This document shows, piece after piece, positions 1 to 5,657 of a stretch of DNA of 5,698 nt. Position 1 is the first letter of the stretch. Each line of letters begins with the position of its first letter. Source of the stretch: Alphaproteobacteria bacterium. GTDB lineage: Bacteria > Pseudomonadota > Alphaproteobacteria > UBA3830. The DNA lies in assembly GCA_025998595.1 (NCBI GenBank), contig BNWE01000085.1, positions 1 to 5,698 of the forward strand. The letters are read 5' to 3'. Position numbers and translations under genes: made by a program. The notes under the pieces are model-generated. The model was not told where the DNA came from. It searched no databases and worked only from the letters and a program-made list of their open reading frames with translations.

Positions 1-70
1 TTCATTCATCTCAACATTATTTCGCTATAATGTAACTTCTTAACAAGATTTTTTCAATTACACCTCAAAA
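1..70. repeat. Left arm of 70-bp inverted repeat
   Basis: These bases are the reverse complement of 935-1004, with one mismatch (T at 33 opposite C at 972). The arm begins at the first base of the window and ends inside the 5' coding part of gene 1. Bases 1-29 are upstream sequence. Bases 30-32 are an ATG, 33-35 read TAA, and 36-70 then encode LLNKIFSITPQN in frame with the body of gene 1. The right arm has GAA where this arm has TAA, so the natural N-terminus is very probably MELLNKIFSITPQNKTKVIQ. The join from this arm into the gene body at 70/71 therefore looks native, and the other arm is the displaced copy. The repeat may continue left of the window. Confidence 0.95.
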
Positions 71-92
71 TAAAACGAAAGTAATTCAGGAA

Positions 93-947
93 GTGTTTCA
101 TTTTCAATTAAAAAATAGCACCGTTTATCGCCAATGGTTTGAATTAACTGGCGGTAAGCAGCAAAATACAATTGATTCCATTCCTTTTCTTCCCATTTCC
201 TTTTTTAAAACTCATGTTATTACAACTACAGCTTTTGAACCTCCCATTATTTTTGAAAGCAGCGGCACCACCGCAACCGTAAATAGTAAACATTATGTAA
301 AGGATTGGCAGATTTATGAAACCAGCTTTTTAACTGCTTTTCAACTATTTTATGGTGCACCGCAAGATTGGTGTATTATTGGGCTACTGCCTGCATATTT
401 GGAAAGGAAGCATTCTTCATTAGTGGCGATGGTGCATACATTGGTGCAACAAAGCAGGCATCCCGACAGTGGTTTCTATTTGTATGAATATGAACAATTG
501 CATGCCACTTTACAGCGTTTAGAGGCAGCCGGCCAGCCGGTAATATTAATTGGAGTTACGTTTGCCCTGCTTGATTTTGCCGAACAATTTCCGCTGCCTT
601 TACAAAATACCATCATTATGGAAACAGGGGGAATGAAGGGTCGAAGAAAGGAAATAACCCGTGAAGCACTGCATCAGCAATTAAAAAAAGCTTTTGGTAT
701 ATCCCATGTGCATGCTGAGTATGGTATGACAGAGTTACTATCACAGGCCTATTCATCTGGGAATGGCAGGTTTTACTGCCCATCCTGGATGCAGGTTTTG
801 GTGCGAAATGAGGATGATCCGTTGGATGTACAGTTAGAAGGGGAAGGTATTTTGAATATTATTGATTTAGCAAATCTGTATAGCTGCAGTTTTATTGCTA
901 CGGATGATGTGGGAAAAGTTTATTCAGATGGTAGTTTTGAGGTGTAA
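93..947 (+). CDS. LuxE-like acyl-protein synthetase, damaged at both ends
   Basis: This is a member of the LuxE/acyl-protein synthetase family (ANL-type adenylating enzymes), which activates a carboxylic or fatty acid as an acyl-AMP before transfer. The substrate in Bacteroidota is unknown to me. Visible motifs, numbered from the GTG at 93, are FESSGTT (54-60, phosphate-binding loop), METGGMKGRR (176-185), EYGMTELLSQAYS (209-221) and DLANLYSCSFIATDD (258-272). GTG 93 is only the first usable start after the in-frame TAA at 33-35. The homologous N-terminus begins at ATG 30 (MELLNKIFSITPQN in the repair-free copy at 935-975), giving about 305 residues. The C-terminus stops right after DGSFEV, where relatives as I recall them continue with about 15 more residues (LGRFDNSDIRG-like). 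The stop at 945-947 comes from the inverted repeat. The gene is probably intact in the organism and broken here by a chimeric junction. Confidence 0.85.
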   Translation: MFHFQLKNSTVYRQWFELTGGKQQNTIDSIPFLPISFFKTHVITTTAFEPPIIFESSGTTATVNSKHYVKDWQIYETSFLTAFQLFYGAPQDWCIIGLLPAYLERKHSSLVAMVHTLVQQSRHPDSGFYLYEYEQLHATLQRLEAAGQPVILIGVTFALLDFAEQFPLPLQNTIIMETGGMKGRRKEITREALHQQLKKAFGISHVHAEYGMTELLSQAYSSGNGRFYCPSWMQVLVRNEDDPLDVQLEGEGILNIIDLANLYSCSFIATDDVGKVYSDGSFEV

Positions 948-1004
948 TTGAAAAAATCTTGTTAAGAAGTTCCATTATAGCGAAATAATGTTGAGATGAA
1001 TGAA
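935..1004. repeat. Right arm of 70-bp inverted repeat
   Basis: This is an inverted copy of 1-70. On the minus strand it carries an ATG at 975-973 followed by GAA and the codons for LLNKIFSITPQN, which is the start of gene 1 without the nonsense codon. On the plus strand it supplies the terminal TAA of gene 1 and part of the leader of the lipoprotein gene. Bases 935-944 encode the conserved FEV of gene 1 and also match codons 11-14 of its N-terminus in reverse, so about 10 bases are shared microhomology at the junction. The loop between the arms is 864 bases (71-934). Confidence 0.95.
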
Positions 1005-1005
1005 T

Positions 1006-1013
1006 TATATTTG
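1006..1013 (+). promoter_or_regulatory. Candidate Bacteroidota -7 box for the lipoprotein gene
   Basis: TATATTTG matches the Bacteroidota sigma-ABfr -7 consensus TAnnTTTG at every fixed position. Transcription would start around 1017-1020, giving a leader of about a dozen bases to the ATG at 1031. The only upstream TTG (991-993) lies too close to be a normal -33 element. The box sits just outside the inverted repeat, so it belongs to native lipoprotein-side sequence. Confidence 0.45.
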
Positions 1014-1030
1014 AATAGAATATGCAATTT

Positions 1031-1483
1031 ATGAAGGCAAAAATATTAATGATTTTTTGTTTAACAGGACTAATAGCAGGTTGTTCGAAAAATAAATACA
1101 CCACCCAACCGCAATTAAGCTTAAAAAGTGTGAGCAGAACTGTTGTTGCCAAAGGGCAAACCCTATCCTTTAATATTGAATTTACCGATAAAGAAGGAGA
1201 CGTACAGGATAGTATGTGGATTCAAAAAGTTTCAAAAGTATGCCCTACCAGTCCTATTGCAAATTTTACCATTAATTTTCAGGTACCCAACTTCCCCTCT
1301 ACCAAAAACCTGAAAGGCAACTTTGATATTAATTTCATTAACAATGTTACAGGTACCGGTTATTATTACATTACCGGATGTGGGAATGTGCCGGATACCT
1401 GCTATTTCAGGTTTGTTTTGAAAGATTTAGCCGGGCATACCAGTGATACGCTTGTTTCGCCGAATATTGTACTTTTACCCTGA
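1031..1483 (+). CDS. Small secreted lipoprotein, function unknown
   Basis: This is a 150-residue protein with a clear lipoprotein signal peptide. MKAK is followed by a hydrophobic stretch and the lipobox LIAGC, with the lipidated Cys at residue 18, so it should be exported and anchored in a membrane. The mature part has no catalytic motif I recognise. It looks beta-rich, with an acidic FTDKEGDVQDS segment (about residues 50-60) like turns of Ig or cadherin-like domains that bind calcium, and Cys residues at about 71, 116 and 123 that could form disulfides. I chose ATG 1031 over the in-frame ATG at 1022 because it gives a standard signal peptide and a sensible leader after the -7 box at 1006-1013. 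Its TGA overlaps the next start (TGATG), so it is probably co-transcribed and translationally coupled with the downstream membrane protein gene. Confidence 0.8.
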   Translation: MKAKILMIFCLTGLIAGCSKNKYTTQPQLSLKSVSRTVVAKGQTLSFNIEFTDKEGDVQDSMWIQKVSKVCPTSPIANFTINFQVPNFPSTKNLKGNFDINFINNVTGTGYYYITGCGNVPDTCYFRFVLKDLAGHTSDTLVSPNIVLLP

Positions 1484-2397
1484 TGCAATTAAAAGCTTAC
1501 AGGGGTATCATACCCGCAATTTTTTTTGGCAATTACTTTTATGGTATTTGTGTTGTAGCATTATCTGTTGAAACCGCCTTTCAGTTGAATGTGCCCCTCA
1601 ACCCATGGCCCTATTATGTTTTAGTTTTTGCTGCAACCGTTGTTTATTATACCAAAGCATATCTTACCGAAAATTTAGAAGATTCGGCTAACAAAAGAGC
1701 TCACTGGTATGTAAAACATCACCGTTGGGTATGGATTTCCCAAATCAGCTTATCCATCATTAGCCTGCTTTGTTTTTGTTTGCTGTTAAAAAGCAGCTGG
1801 CACCATATTTTCAATATGACTGCTACAGAATGGTTGCTATGGCTTTCCGTTCCCATTGTAGCAGGCTTGTATTACGGTATCGGCTTTGCGAACTTTAAGC
1901 ATTTTAATTTAAGAAATACAGGCTGGTTAAAACCTTTTGTAATTGGATTTGTATGGGCGGGTACCATTACCATTTATCCTATACTTTACCGGGCAATGAC
2001 AGGGTATATTGCATTTCAATTAAATAGTTTTGATATAATGTTTTTCATCAAAAACTTCATGTTTATTGCTGTATTGTGTATTATGTTTGATATAAAAGAT
2101 TATGCCACCGATTACAACCAACAACTTAAAACATTTGTAGTGCGAGTAGGTTTGCGTAAAACAATTTTTTATATTCTTATTCCACTTTGTGTAATAGGGT
2201 TTGGCACTTTTTTAGTGTATACCATTACACACCATTTCAGTGCAGCACGAATTATTTGGAATGCCATTCCATTTATACTCATTCTCACTGTGGCATACTC
2301 AATGCACAAACGGCAAAGCATTATGTATTATCTTATTATTATTGATGGATTAATGCTGGTAAAAGCCTGTTGTGGTATTTTCAGTACTTTATTTTAA
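1483..2397 (+). CDS. UbiA-like prenyltransferase-family membrane protein
   Basis: This is a polytopic inner-membrane protein of 304 residues with about nine predicted helices (near 8-30, 41-61, 82-104, 114-135, 146-168, 187-203, 226-247, 256-273 and 278-300), the layout of the UbiA superfamily. UbiA enzymes attach prenyl chains to aromatic or other acceptors. The second Asp-rich motif is present: D203-I-K-D206-Y-x-x-D210, followed by LKTFVVRVG, matching the family's DxxDxxxD...GIKTLPVRLG region. The first motif (NDxxDxxxD), expected after helix 2, is not intact: the spot reads TENLEDSANKRAHW (62-75). Catalysis is therefore uncertain; it may be a divergent or non-catalytic member. The start ATG overlaps the lipoprotein stop by one base, so the start is well fixed. 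The M42 peptidase gene follows after 17 bases, suggesting one transcript. Confidence 0.7.
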   Translation: MQLKAYRGIIPAIFFGNYFYGICVVALSVETAFQLNVPLNPWPYYVLVFAATVVYYTKAYLTENLEDSANKRAHWYVKHHRWVWISQISLSIISLLCFCLLLKSSWHHIFNMTATEWLLWLSVPIVAGLYYGIGFANFKHFNLRNTGWLKPFVIGFVWAGTITIYPILYRAMTGYIAFQLNSFDIMFFIKNFMFIAVLCIMFDIKDYATDYNQQLKTFVVRVGLRKTIFYILIPLCVIGFGTFLVYTITHHFSAARIIWNAIPFILILTVAYSMHKRQSIMYYLIIIDGLMLVKACCGIFSTLF

Positions 2398-2414
2398 ACA
2401 TTAAATTAAATAAT

Positions 2415-3524
2415 ATGTCAAAAGAAAAAAAAACTAAAGCAATGTTACCGGAAGCCTCTATGGCATTTTTAAAAAGCTATATTAATACTCCATCGCCGGT
2501 TGGTTTTGAAAGTAGCGGACAAAAACTGTGGCTAAACTATATAAAAAATTACACAGATACAACATTTACCGATGCCTACGGAACTGCAGTAGGTATTATC
2601 AATCCAAATGAGGCATTTAAAGTTGTGATTGAAGCGCATGCCGATGAAATCAGTTGGTATGTTAATTACATTACAGACCAGGGTTTGATTTATTTGAAAA
2701 GAAATGGCGGTGTTGACCATCAGATCGCACCTTCCATGCGTGTTTTTATTCATGGCAAAAAAGGGTCGGTAAAAGCGGTATTTGGATGGCCGGCTATTCA
2801 TACCCGCATGAGTAACGGCGATCAGAAAGAAAATCAGCCCAAGGTTGAAAATCTGTTTTTAGACTGCGGTGCAAGAAGCAAAAAAGAAGTAGAAGCATTG
2901 GGCATTCATATTGGCGCAGTGGTAACTTATGCCGATGGCTTTGATGAATTGGCCAACGAATATTTTATTGGCAGAGCTTTTGATAACCGTATTGGCGGAT
3001 TTATGATTGCTGAAGTGACACGCTTGATAAAGGAGAATAAAGTAAAATTGCCATTTGCATTGTATATTGTGAATGCAGTTCAGGAAGAAATTGGTTTACG
3101 TGGTGCGGAAATGATTGCCAGAAGAATTAAACCGGATGTTGCCATTATTACTGATGTAACCCACGATACCCAAACGCCAATGATTAACAAAAATATTGAA
3201 GGCGATGTTGCCTGCGGTAAAGGCCCCTCACCTACTTATGGACCTGCAGTTCACAACAAACTACTTCATTTTGTTGAAGAAGTAGCAAAGAAAAAAGATA
3301 TACCACTGCAAATGCGTGCAGTAAGCAGAAGCACCGGAACCGATACAGATAGTTTTGCTTACGCCAATGATGGCTGCCCCAGCGTGCTCATTTCCATACC
3401 ACTGCGCTATATGCACACTACCGTAGAAATGATTCATAAAAAAGACATTGAACAAACCATTCACTTAATTTATGAAACATTAATTGCACTTACCCCCAAA
3501 ACCAATTTAAGCTATTTTTCATAA
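2415..3524 (+). CDS. M42-family zinc aminopeptidase
   Basis: This is a cytoplasmic metallo-aminopeptidase of the M42 family (FrvX/TET/glutamyl aminopeptidase type), which removes N-terminal residues from peptides, usually as a large self-compartmentalised complex. The product has 369 residues, normal for the family. The dinuclear metal site is complete: H75 in EAHADE with the associated D77, D190 in RAFDNRIGG (bridging Asp), the catalytic pair E224-E225 in QEEIGLRGA, D247 in ITDVTHD, and H334 in RYMHTTVEM. TGTDTDSF (307-314) is also typical. I start at ATG 2415 (MSKEKKTKAM). An earlier in-frame ATG at 2370 would overlap the preceding gene by 28 bases and add a hydrophobic, non-family leader. 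The gene lies 17 bases behind the UbiA-like gene. Lys/Glu-rich residues 1-10 and the lack of a signal peptide support a cytoplasmic location. Confidence 0.9.
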   Translation: MSKEKKTKAMLPEASMAFLKSYINTPSPVGFESSGQKLWLNYIKNYTDTTFTDAYGTAVGIINPNEAFKVVIEAHADEISWYVNYITDQGLIYLKRNGGVDHQIAPSMRVFIHGKKGSVKAVFGWPAIHTRMSNGDQKENQPKVENLFLDCGARSKKEVEALGIHIGAVVTYADGFDELANEYFIGRAFDNRIGGFMIAEVTRLIKENKVKLPFALYIVNAVQEEIGLRGAEMIARRIKPDVAIITDVTHDTQTPMINKNIEGDVACGKGPSPTYGPAVHNKLLHFVEEVAKKKDIPLQMRAVSRSTGTDTDSFAYANDGCPSVLISIPLRYMHTTVEMIHKKDIEQTIHLIYETLIALTPKTNLSYFS

Positions 3525-3537
3525 TACAAAAACAACT

Positions 3538-3595
3538 TCATTCATCCGGTAAAAAACAACATTCCTGCAATTCTTTATTTTTGCCGGATGAATGA
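3538..3595. repeat. 12-bp inverted repeat spanning the gene 5 start codon
   Basis: TCATTCATCCGG at 3538-3549 is the exact reverse complement of 3584-3595, with 34 bases between. The right arm contains the ATG of the amidotransferase gene (3588-3590), and the -7 box at 3576-3583 abuts it. The arms could be an operator for a dimeric repressor or, if the upstream gene's transcript reads through, an RNA hairpin that hides the start codon. No T-run follows it, so a simple terminator is unlikely. Confidence 0.5.
3576..3583 (+). promoter_or_regulatory. Candidate -7 box, possibly giving a leaderless mRNA
   Basis: TATTTTTG fits the Bacteroidota -7 consensus TAnnTTTG. It ends four bases before the ATG at 3588, so transcription from it would begin at or almost at the start codon, giving a leaderless message for the amidotransferase. 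I see no TTG-type -33 element at the usual distance (about 3553-3557), which lowers confidence. Confidence 0.4.
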
Positions 3596-4436
3596 TTCTA
3601 AAAATGCCCAAAAACGCATTGCAATTCTGGATTTATATGATAGCCAGCCAAATGAAGGTATGCGATGTATTAAAGACATCATTGCAGCATGGGGTATTTT
3701 GAATAACACAAAAATACAGATGCAGGTATTTGATGTTCGCCAACAATTAGCAGTTCCTGATACATCCTTCGATGCTTATATTTCCAGTGGCGGGCCCGGT
3801 TCTCCCCTCGACAGTGAAGGTAATGAATGGGAAGCCGCTTATTTTAATTGGCTGCAATCCATTGAAACATTCAATCTACATGAATCGAATAACAATTTAA
3901 AAAAACATATACTTTTTATTTGTCATAGTTTTCAATTAGCCTGCAGGTATTATCAGGTAGGAACCGTTTCTCCAAGAAGATCTACCGCATTTGGTGTTTT
4001 CCCGGTGCATCTCCTACCCGCAGGAAAAAAGGAGCCACTCTTTCAAAATTTATCTGATCCTTTTTATGCAGTTGACAGCCGCAACTATCAGGTAATTGCA
4101 CCAAATGAAACACGCATTGAAGCAATGGGCGGTGCATTTTTAGCCATAGAAAAAGAAAGACCCCATGTTCCTTATGAAAGAGCCATGATGGCCATTCGAT
4201 TTAATCCTTTTTTTATCGGAACACAATTTCATCCTGAAGCAGATGCGGTTGGTATGCAAATGTATTTACAGCGGGCAGATAAAAAAAAGGCCGTAATTGA
4301 TGAACATGGAGAAGAAAAATGGCAGAGCATGGTAGCACAATTACAAGACCCCGATAAAATTATGTTTACTTACCACCACATCATTCCTAATTTTTTAACA
4401 ATGGCTTTAGAAGTGAAACAGACAGTTTCAATATAA
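3588..4436 (+). CDS. Class I glutamine amidotransferase (GMP synthase-like)
   Basis: This is a stand-alone triad-type (class I) glutamine amidotransferase of 282 residues. Such domains hydrolyse glutamine and pass ammonia to a partner synthetase. The visible triad is Cys112 in FICHSFQ, with His215 and Glu217 in GTQFHPEAD. SSGGPGSP (66-73) is the usual oxyanion loop. The nucleophile elbow is atypical: the common GxCxGxQ has become FICHSFQ, with both glycines replaced. A C-terminal extension after the triad (about 220-282, Lys/Glu-rich then helical) exceeds a minimal amidotransferase domain and may contact the partner. No ammonia-using domain is fused to it, so the partner should be a separate protein; the ATP-grasp-like gene 75 bases downstream is the obvious candidate. 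It starts at ATG 3588, which immediately precedes MNDSKNAQKRIAILD, with the first beta-strand at residues 10-16. Confidence 0.85.
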   Translation: MNDSKNAQKRIAILDLYDSQPNEGMRCIKDIIAAWGILNNTKIQMQVFDVRQQLAVPDTSFDAYISSGGPGSPLDSEGNEWEAAYFNWLQSIETFNLHESNNNLKKHILFICHSFQLACRYYQVGTVSPRRSTAFGVFPVHLLPAGKKEPLFQNLSDPFYAVDSRNYQVIAPNETRIEAMGGAFLAIEKERPHVPYERAMMAIRFNPFFIGTQFHPEADAVGMQMYLQRADKKKAVIDEHGEEKWQSMVAQLQDPDKIMFTYHHIIPNFLTMALEVKQTVSI

Positions 4437-4480
4437 ATAGCATTTTAGAAAGAACAAATGATGGTATATGATGAATATGT

Positions 4481-4538
4481 TATATATTTATAGTACAGAA
4501 AAAAAAATACTATGGTACCATCTATTCGCCAATCATTT
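4481..4538. repeat. Left arm of 58-bp perfect inverted repeat
   Basis: This is an exact reverse complement of 5641-5698, the last 58 bases of the window. The arm includes 31 bases of leader with a run of nine A residues (4499-4507) and the first nine codons of gene 6 (MVPSIRQSF). The join into 4539 onward reads on smoothly through NSAFSEKKYQ, so this copy is in its native place and the one at the window end is displaced. Confidence 0.95.
4483..4490 (+). promoter_or_regulatory. Weak candidate -7 box before gene 6
   Basis: TATATTTA differs from TAnnTTTG only at the last base and would start transcription near 4495, about 17 bases before the ATG at 4512. No -33 element is visible, and the region is so A/T-rich that the match could be chance. 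The 75-base gap after the amidotransferase gene holds no terminator-like hairpin, so read-through from gene 5 is equally possible. Confidence 0.25.
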
Positions 4539-5657
4539 AATAGTGCGTTTTCTGAAAAAAAATATCAGCACTTCCTGCAATCACTCAACAGTAAACATCC
4601 CGGTGCCATTGATTTCAGAGTGGCTGAAACACCCATTTTTATTCCGGCTTCTTTTACAAAAAAAATGCTGAGTGCTTGTGAAAGTATTATAGATGTTATT
4701 GTTGCTACCAATTTTAAAAAACTTACAGAACAAGCTGTTCCTCAACAACTCATGGTGCCAAATGAAACGGATTATACAAATTTTATTGCATTTGATTTTG
4801 GCATTTGCACCGGAGATAATGGAGCTATAGAACCTCAATTAATTGAAATGCAGGGATTCCCATCTTTGTTTTCCTTCCAGGTATTATATGATGAAATTTT
4901 AAGGCAACATTTTGACATACCAAAACAATATACAGCATTCTTAAATGGTTATGATGCAAACAGTTATATACAAACGCTCAAAAAAATAATTATTGGCAAC
5001 CATCTTCCCGAAAATGTAATATTGCTGGAATTATTTCCACACCGGCAAAAAACCAGAATTGATTTTTATTGCACAAAAGATTATACCGGCATTGAAACAG
5101 TTTGTTTAACAGAATTAATGGTTGAAAATGAAAATATTTTCTATCTGCATCGGGGCCAAAAAACACCTGTATACAGGATATACAATCGAATAATTTTTGA
5201 TGAATTGTTACAGCAATCTACTGCCGTTCAGAAAAAAGCAGCAGCTGTTTTTTTTAAACCTGTAAAAGTAGAATGGATTCCGCATCCGAATTGGTTTTAT
5301 CGCATCAGTAAATACACTTTACCATTTATAGAACACCCAAATATACCTGAAACACATTTTTTAAATTCTGTGCATCCTTTGCCTGTAAATTTAAACCAAT
5401 ATGTAGTAAAACCTGTCTTTTCATTTGCAGGCCAGGGGGTTATTATAGATGTAAATCAGGAAAACATTACAGCAATACCTGACCCTCAAAATTGGATTAT
5501 TCAAAAAAAAGTAGATTATGCTGCTATTATTGAAACGCCTGATTCGCCAGCAAAAGCTGAAATCAGACTATTTTATTTTTGGGATGAAGACTGGAAGCGC
5601 CCCAGAGCAATGATGAATTTAGCCAGATTAAGCAAAGGGAAAATGATTGGCGAATAG
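4512..5657 (+). CDS. ATP-grasp-like ligase, C-terminus replaced
   Basis: The 381-residue reading frame resembles ATP-grasp ligases, which join a carboxylate to an amine through an acyl-phosphate. Visible elements are FDFG...EPQLIEMQGFPSL (94-119), resembling the acidic substrate/metal segment IExNxxPG; YRIYNRIIFDEL (221-232), reminiscent of circularly permuted or glutathionylspermidine-synthase-like ATP-grasp proteins; the glycine-rich K300-PVFSFAGQGV nucleotide loop; the hinge IIQKKV (329-334); E350-IRLFYF; and MMNLARLSKGKMIG (367-380), with N369 and R372 as likely metal/phosphate residues. I do not recognise an exact characterised homologue. ATG 4512 is supported by a family-like N-terminus. 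The end is not native: codons after KMIG (E, then TAG) belong to an inverted copy of the gene's own start, so an unknown number of C-terminal residues is missing. It lies 75 bases behind the glutamine amidotransferase gene, its likely ammonia donor. Confidence 0.65.
   Translation: MVPSIRQSFNSAFSEKKYQHFLQSLNSKHPGAIDFRVAETPIFIPASFTKKMLSACESIIDVIVATNFKKLTEQAVPQQLMVPNETDYTNFIAFDFGICTGDNGAIEPQLIEMQGFPSLFSFQVLYDEILRQHFDIPKQYTAFLNGYDANSYIQTLKKIIIGNHLPENVILLELFPHRQKTRIDFYCTKDYTGIETVCLTELMVENENIFYLHRGQKTPVYRIYNRIIFDELLQQSTAVQKKAAAVFFKPVKVEWIPHPNWFYRISKYTLPFIEHPNIPETHFLNSVHPLPVNLNQYVVKPVFSFAGQGVIIDVNQENITAIPDPQNWIIQKKVDYAAIIETPDSPAKAEIRLFYFWDEDWKRPRAMMNLARLSKGKMIGE

Noticed and set aside
898..1152. Minus-strand open frame of 84 codons
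   Set aside because: It merely links the antisense of the lipoprotein to the inverted copy of gene 1's N-terminus (MELLNKIFSITPQN) and then to antisense of gene 1. Only the piece 975-935 is real coding sequence, and it is displaced.
2370..2414. Upstream in-frame start for the M42 peptidase
   Set aside because: It would overlap the UbiA-like gene by 28 bases and add residues (MWYFQYFILNIKLNN) that derive from A/T-rich overlap and gap sequence, unlike family N-termini.
2532..2801. Minus-strand open frame inside the M42 peptidase
   Set aside because: It is antisense to a gene with a complete metal site; no motif and no start signal.
3261..3464. Minus-strand open frame inside the M42 peptidase
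   Set aside because: It is antisense to the conserved TGTDTDSF and RYMHTTVEM region; a shadow of the real gene.
4468..4671. Plus-strand 67-codon frame overlapping the start of gene 6
   Set aside because: It is out of frame with the well-supported ligase, rich in Leu/Phe/Lys by A/T bias, and has no recognisable motif.
4581..4838. Minus-strand open frame inside gene 6
   Set aside because: It is antisense to conserved-looking ligase sequence and has no independent support.
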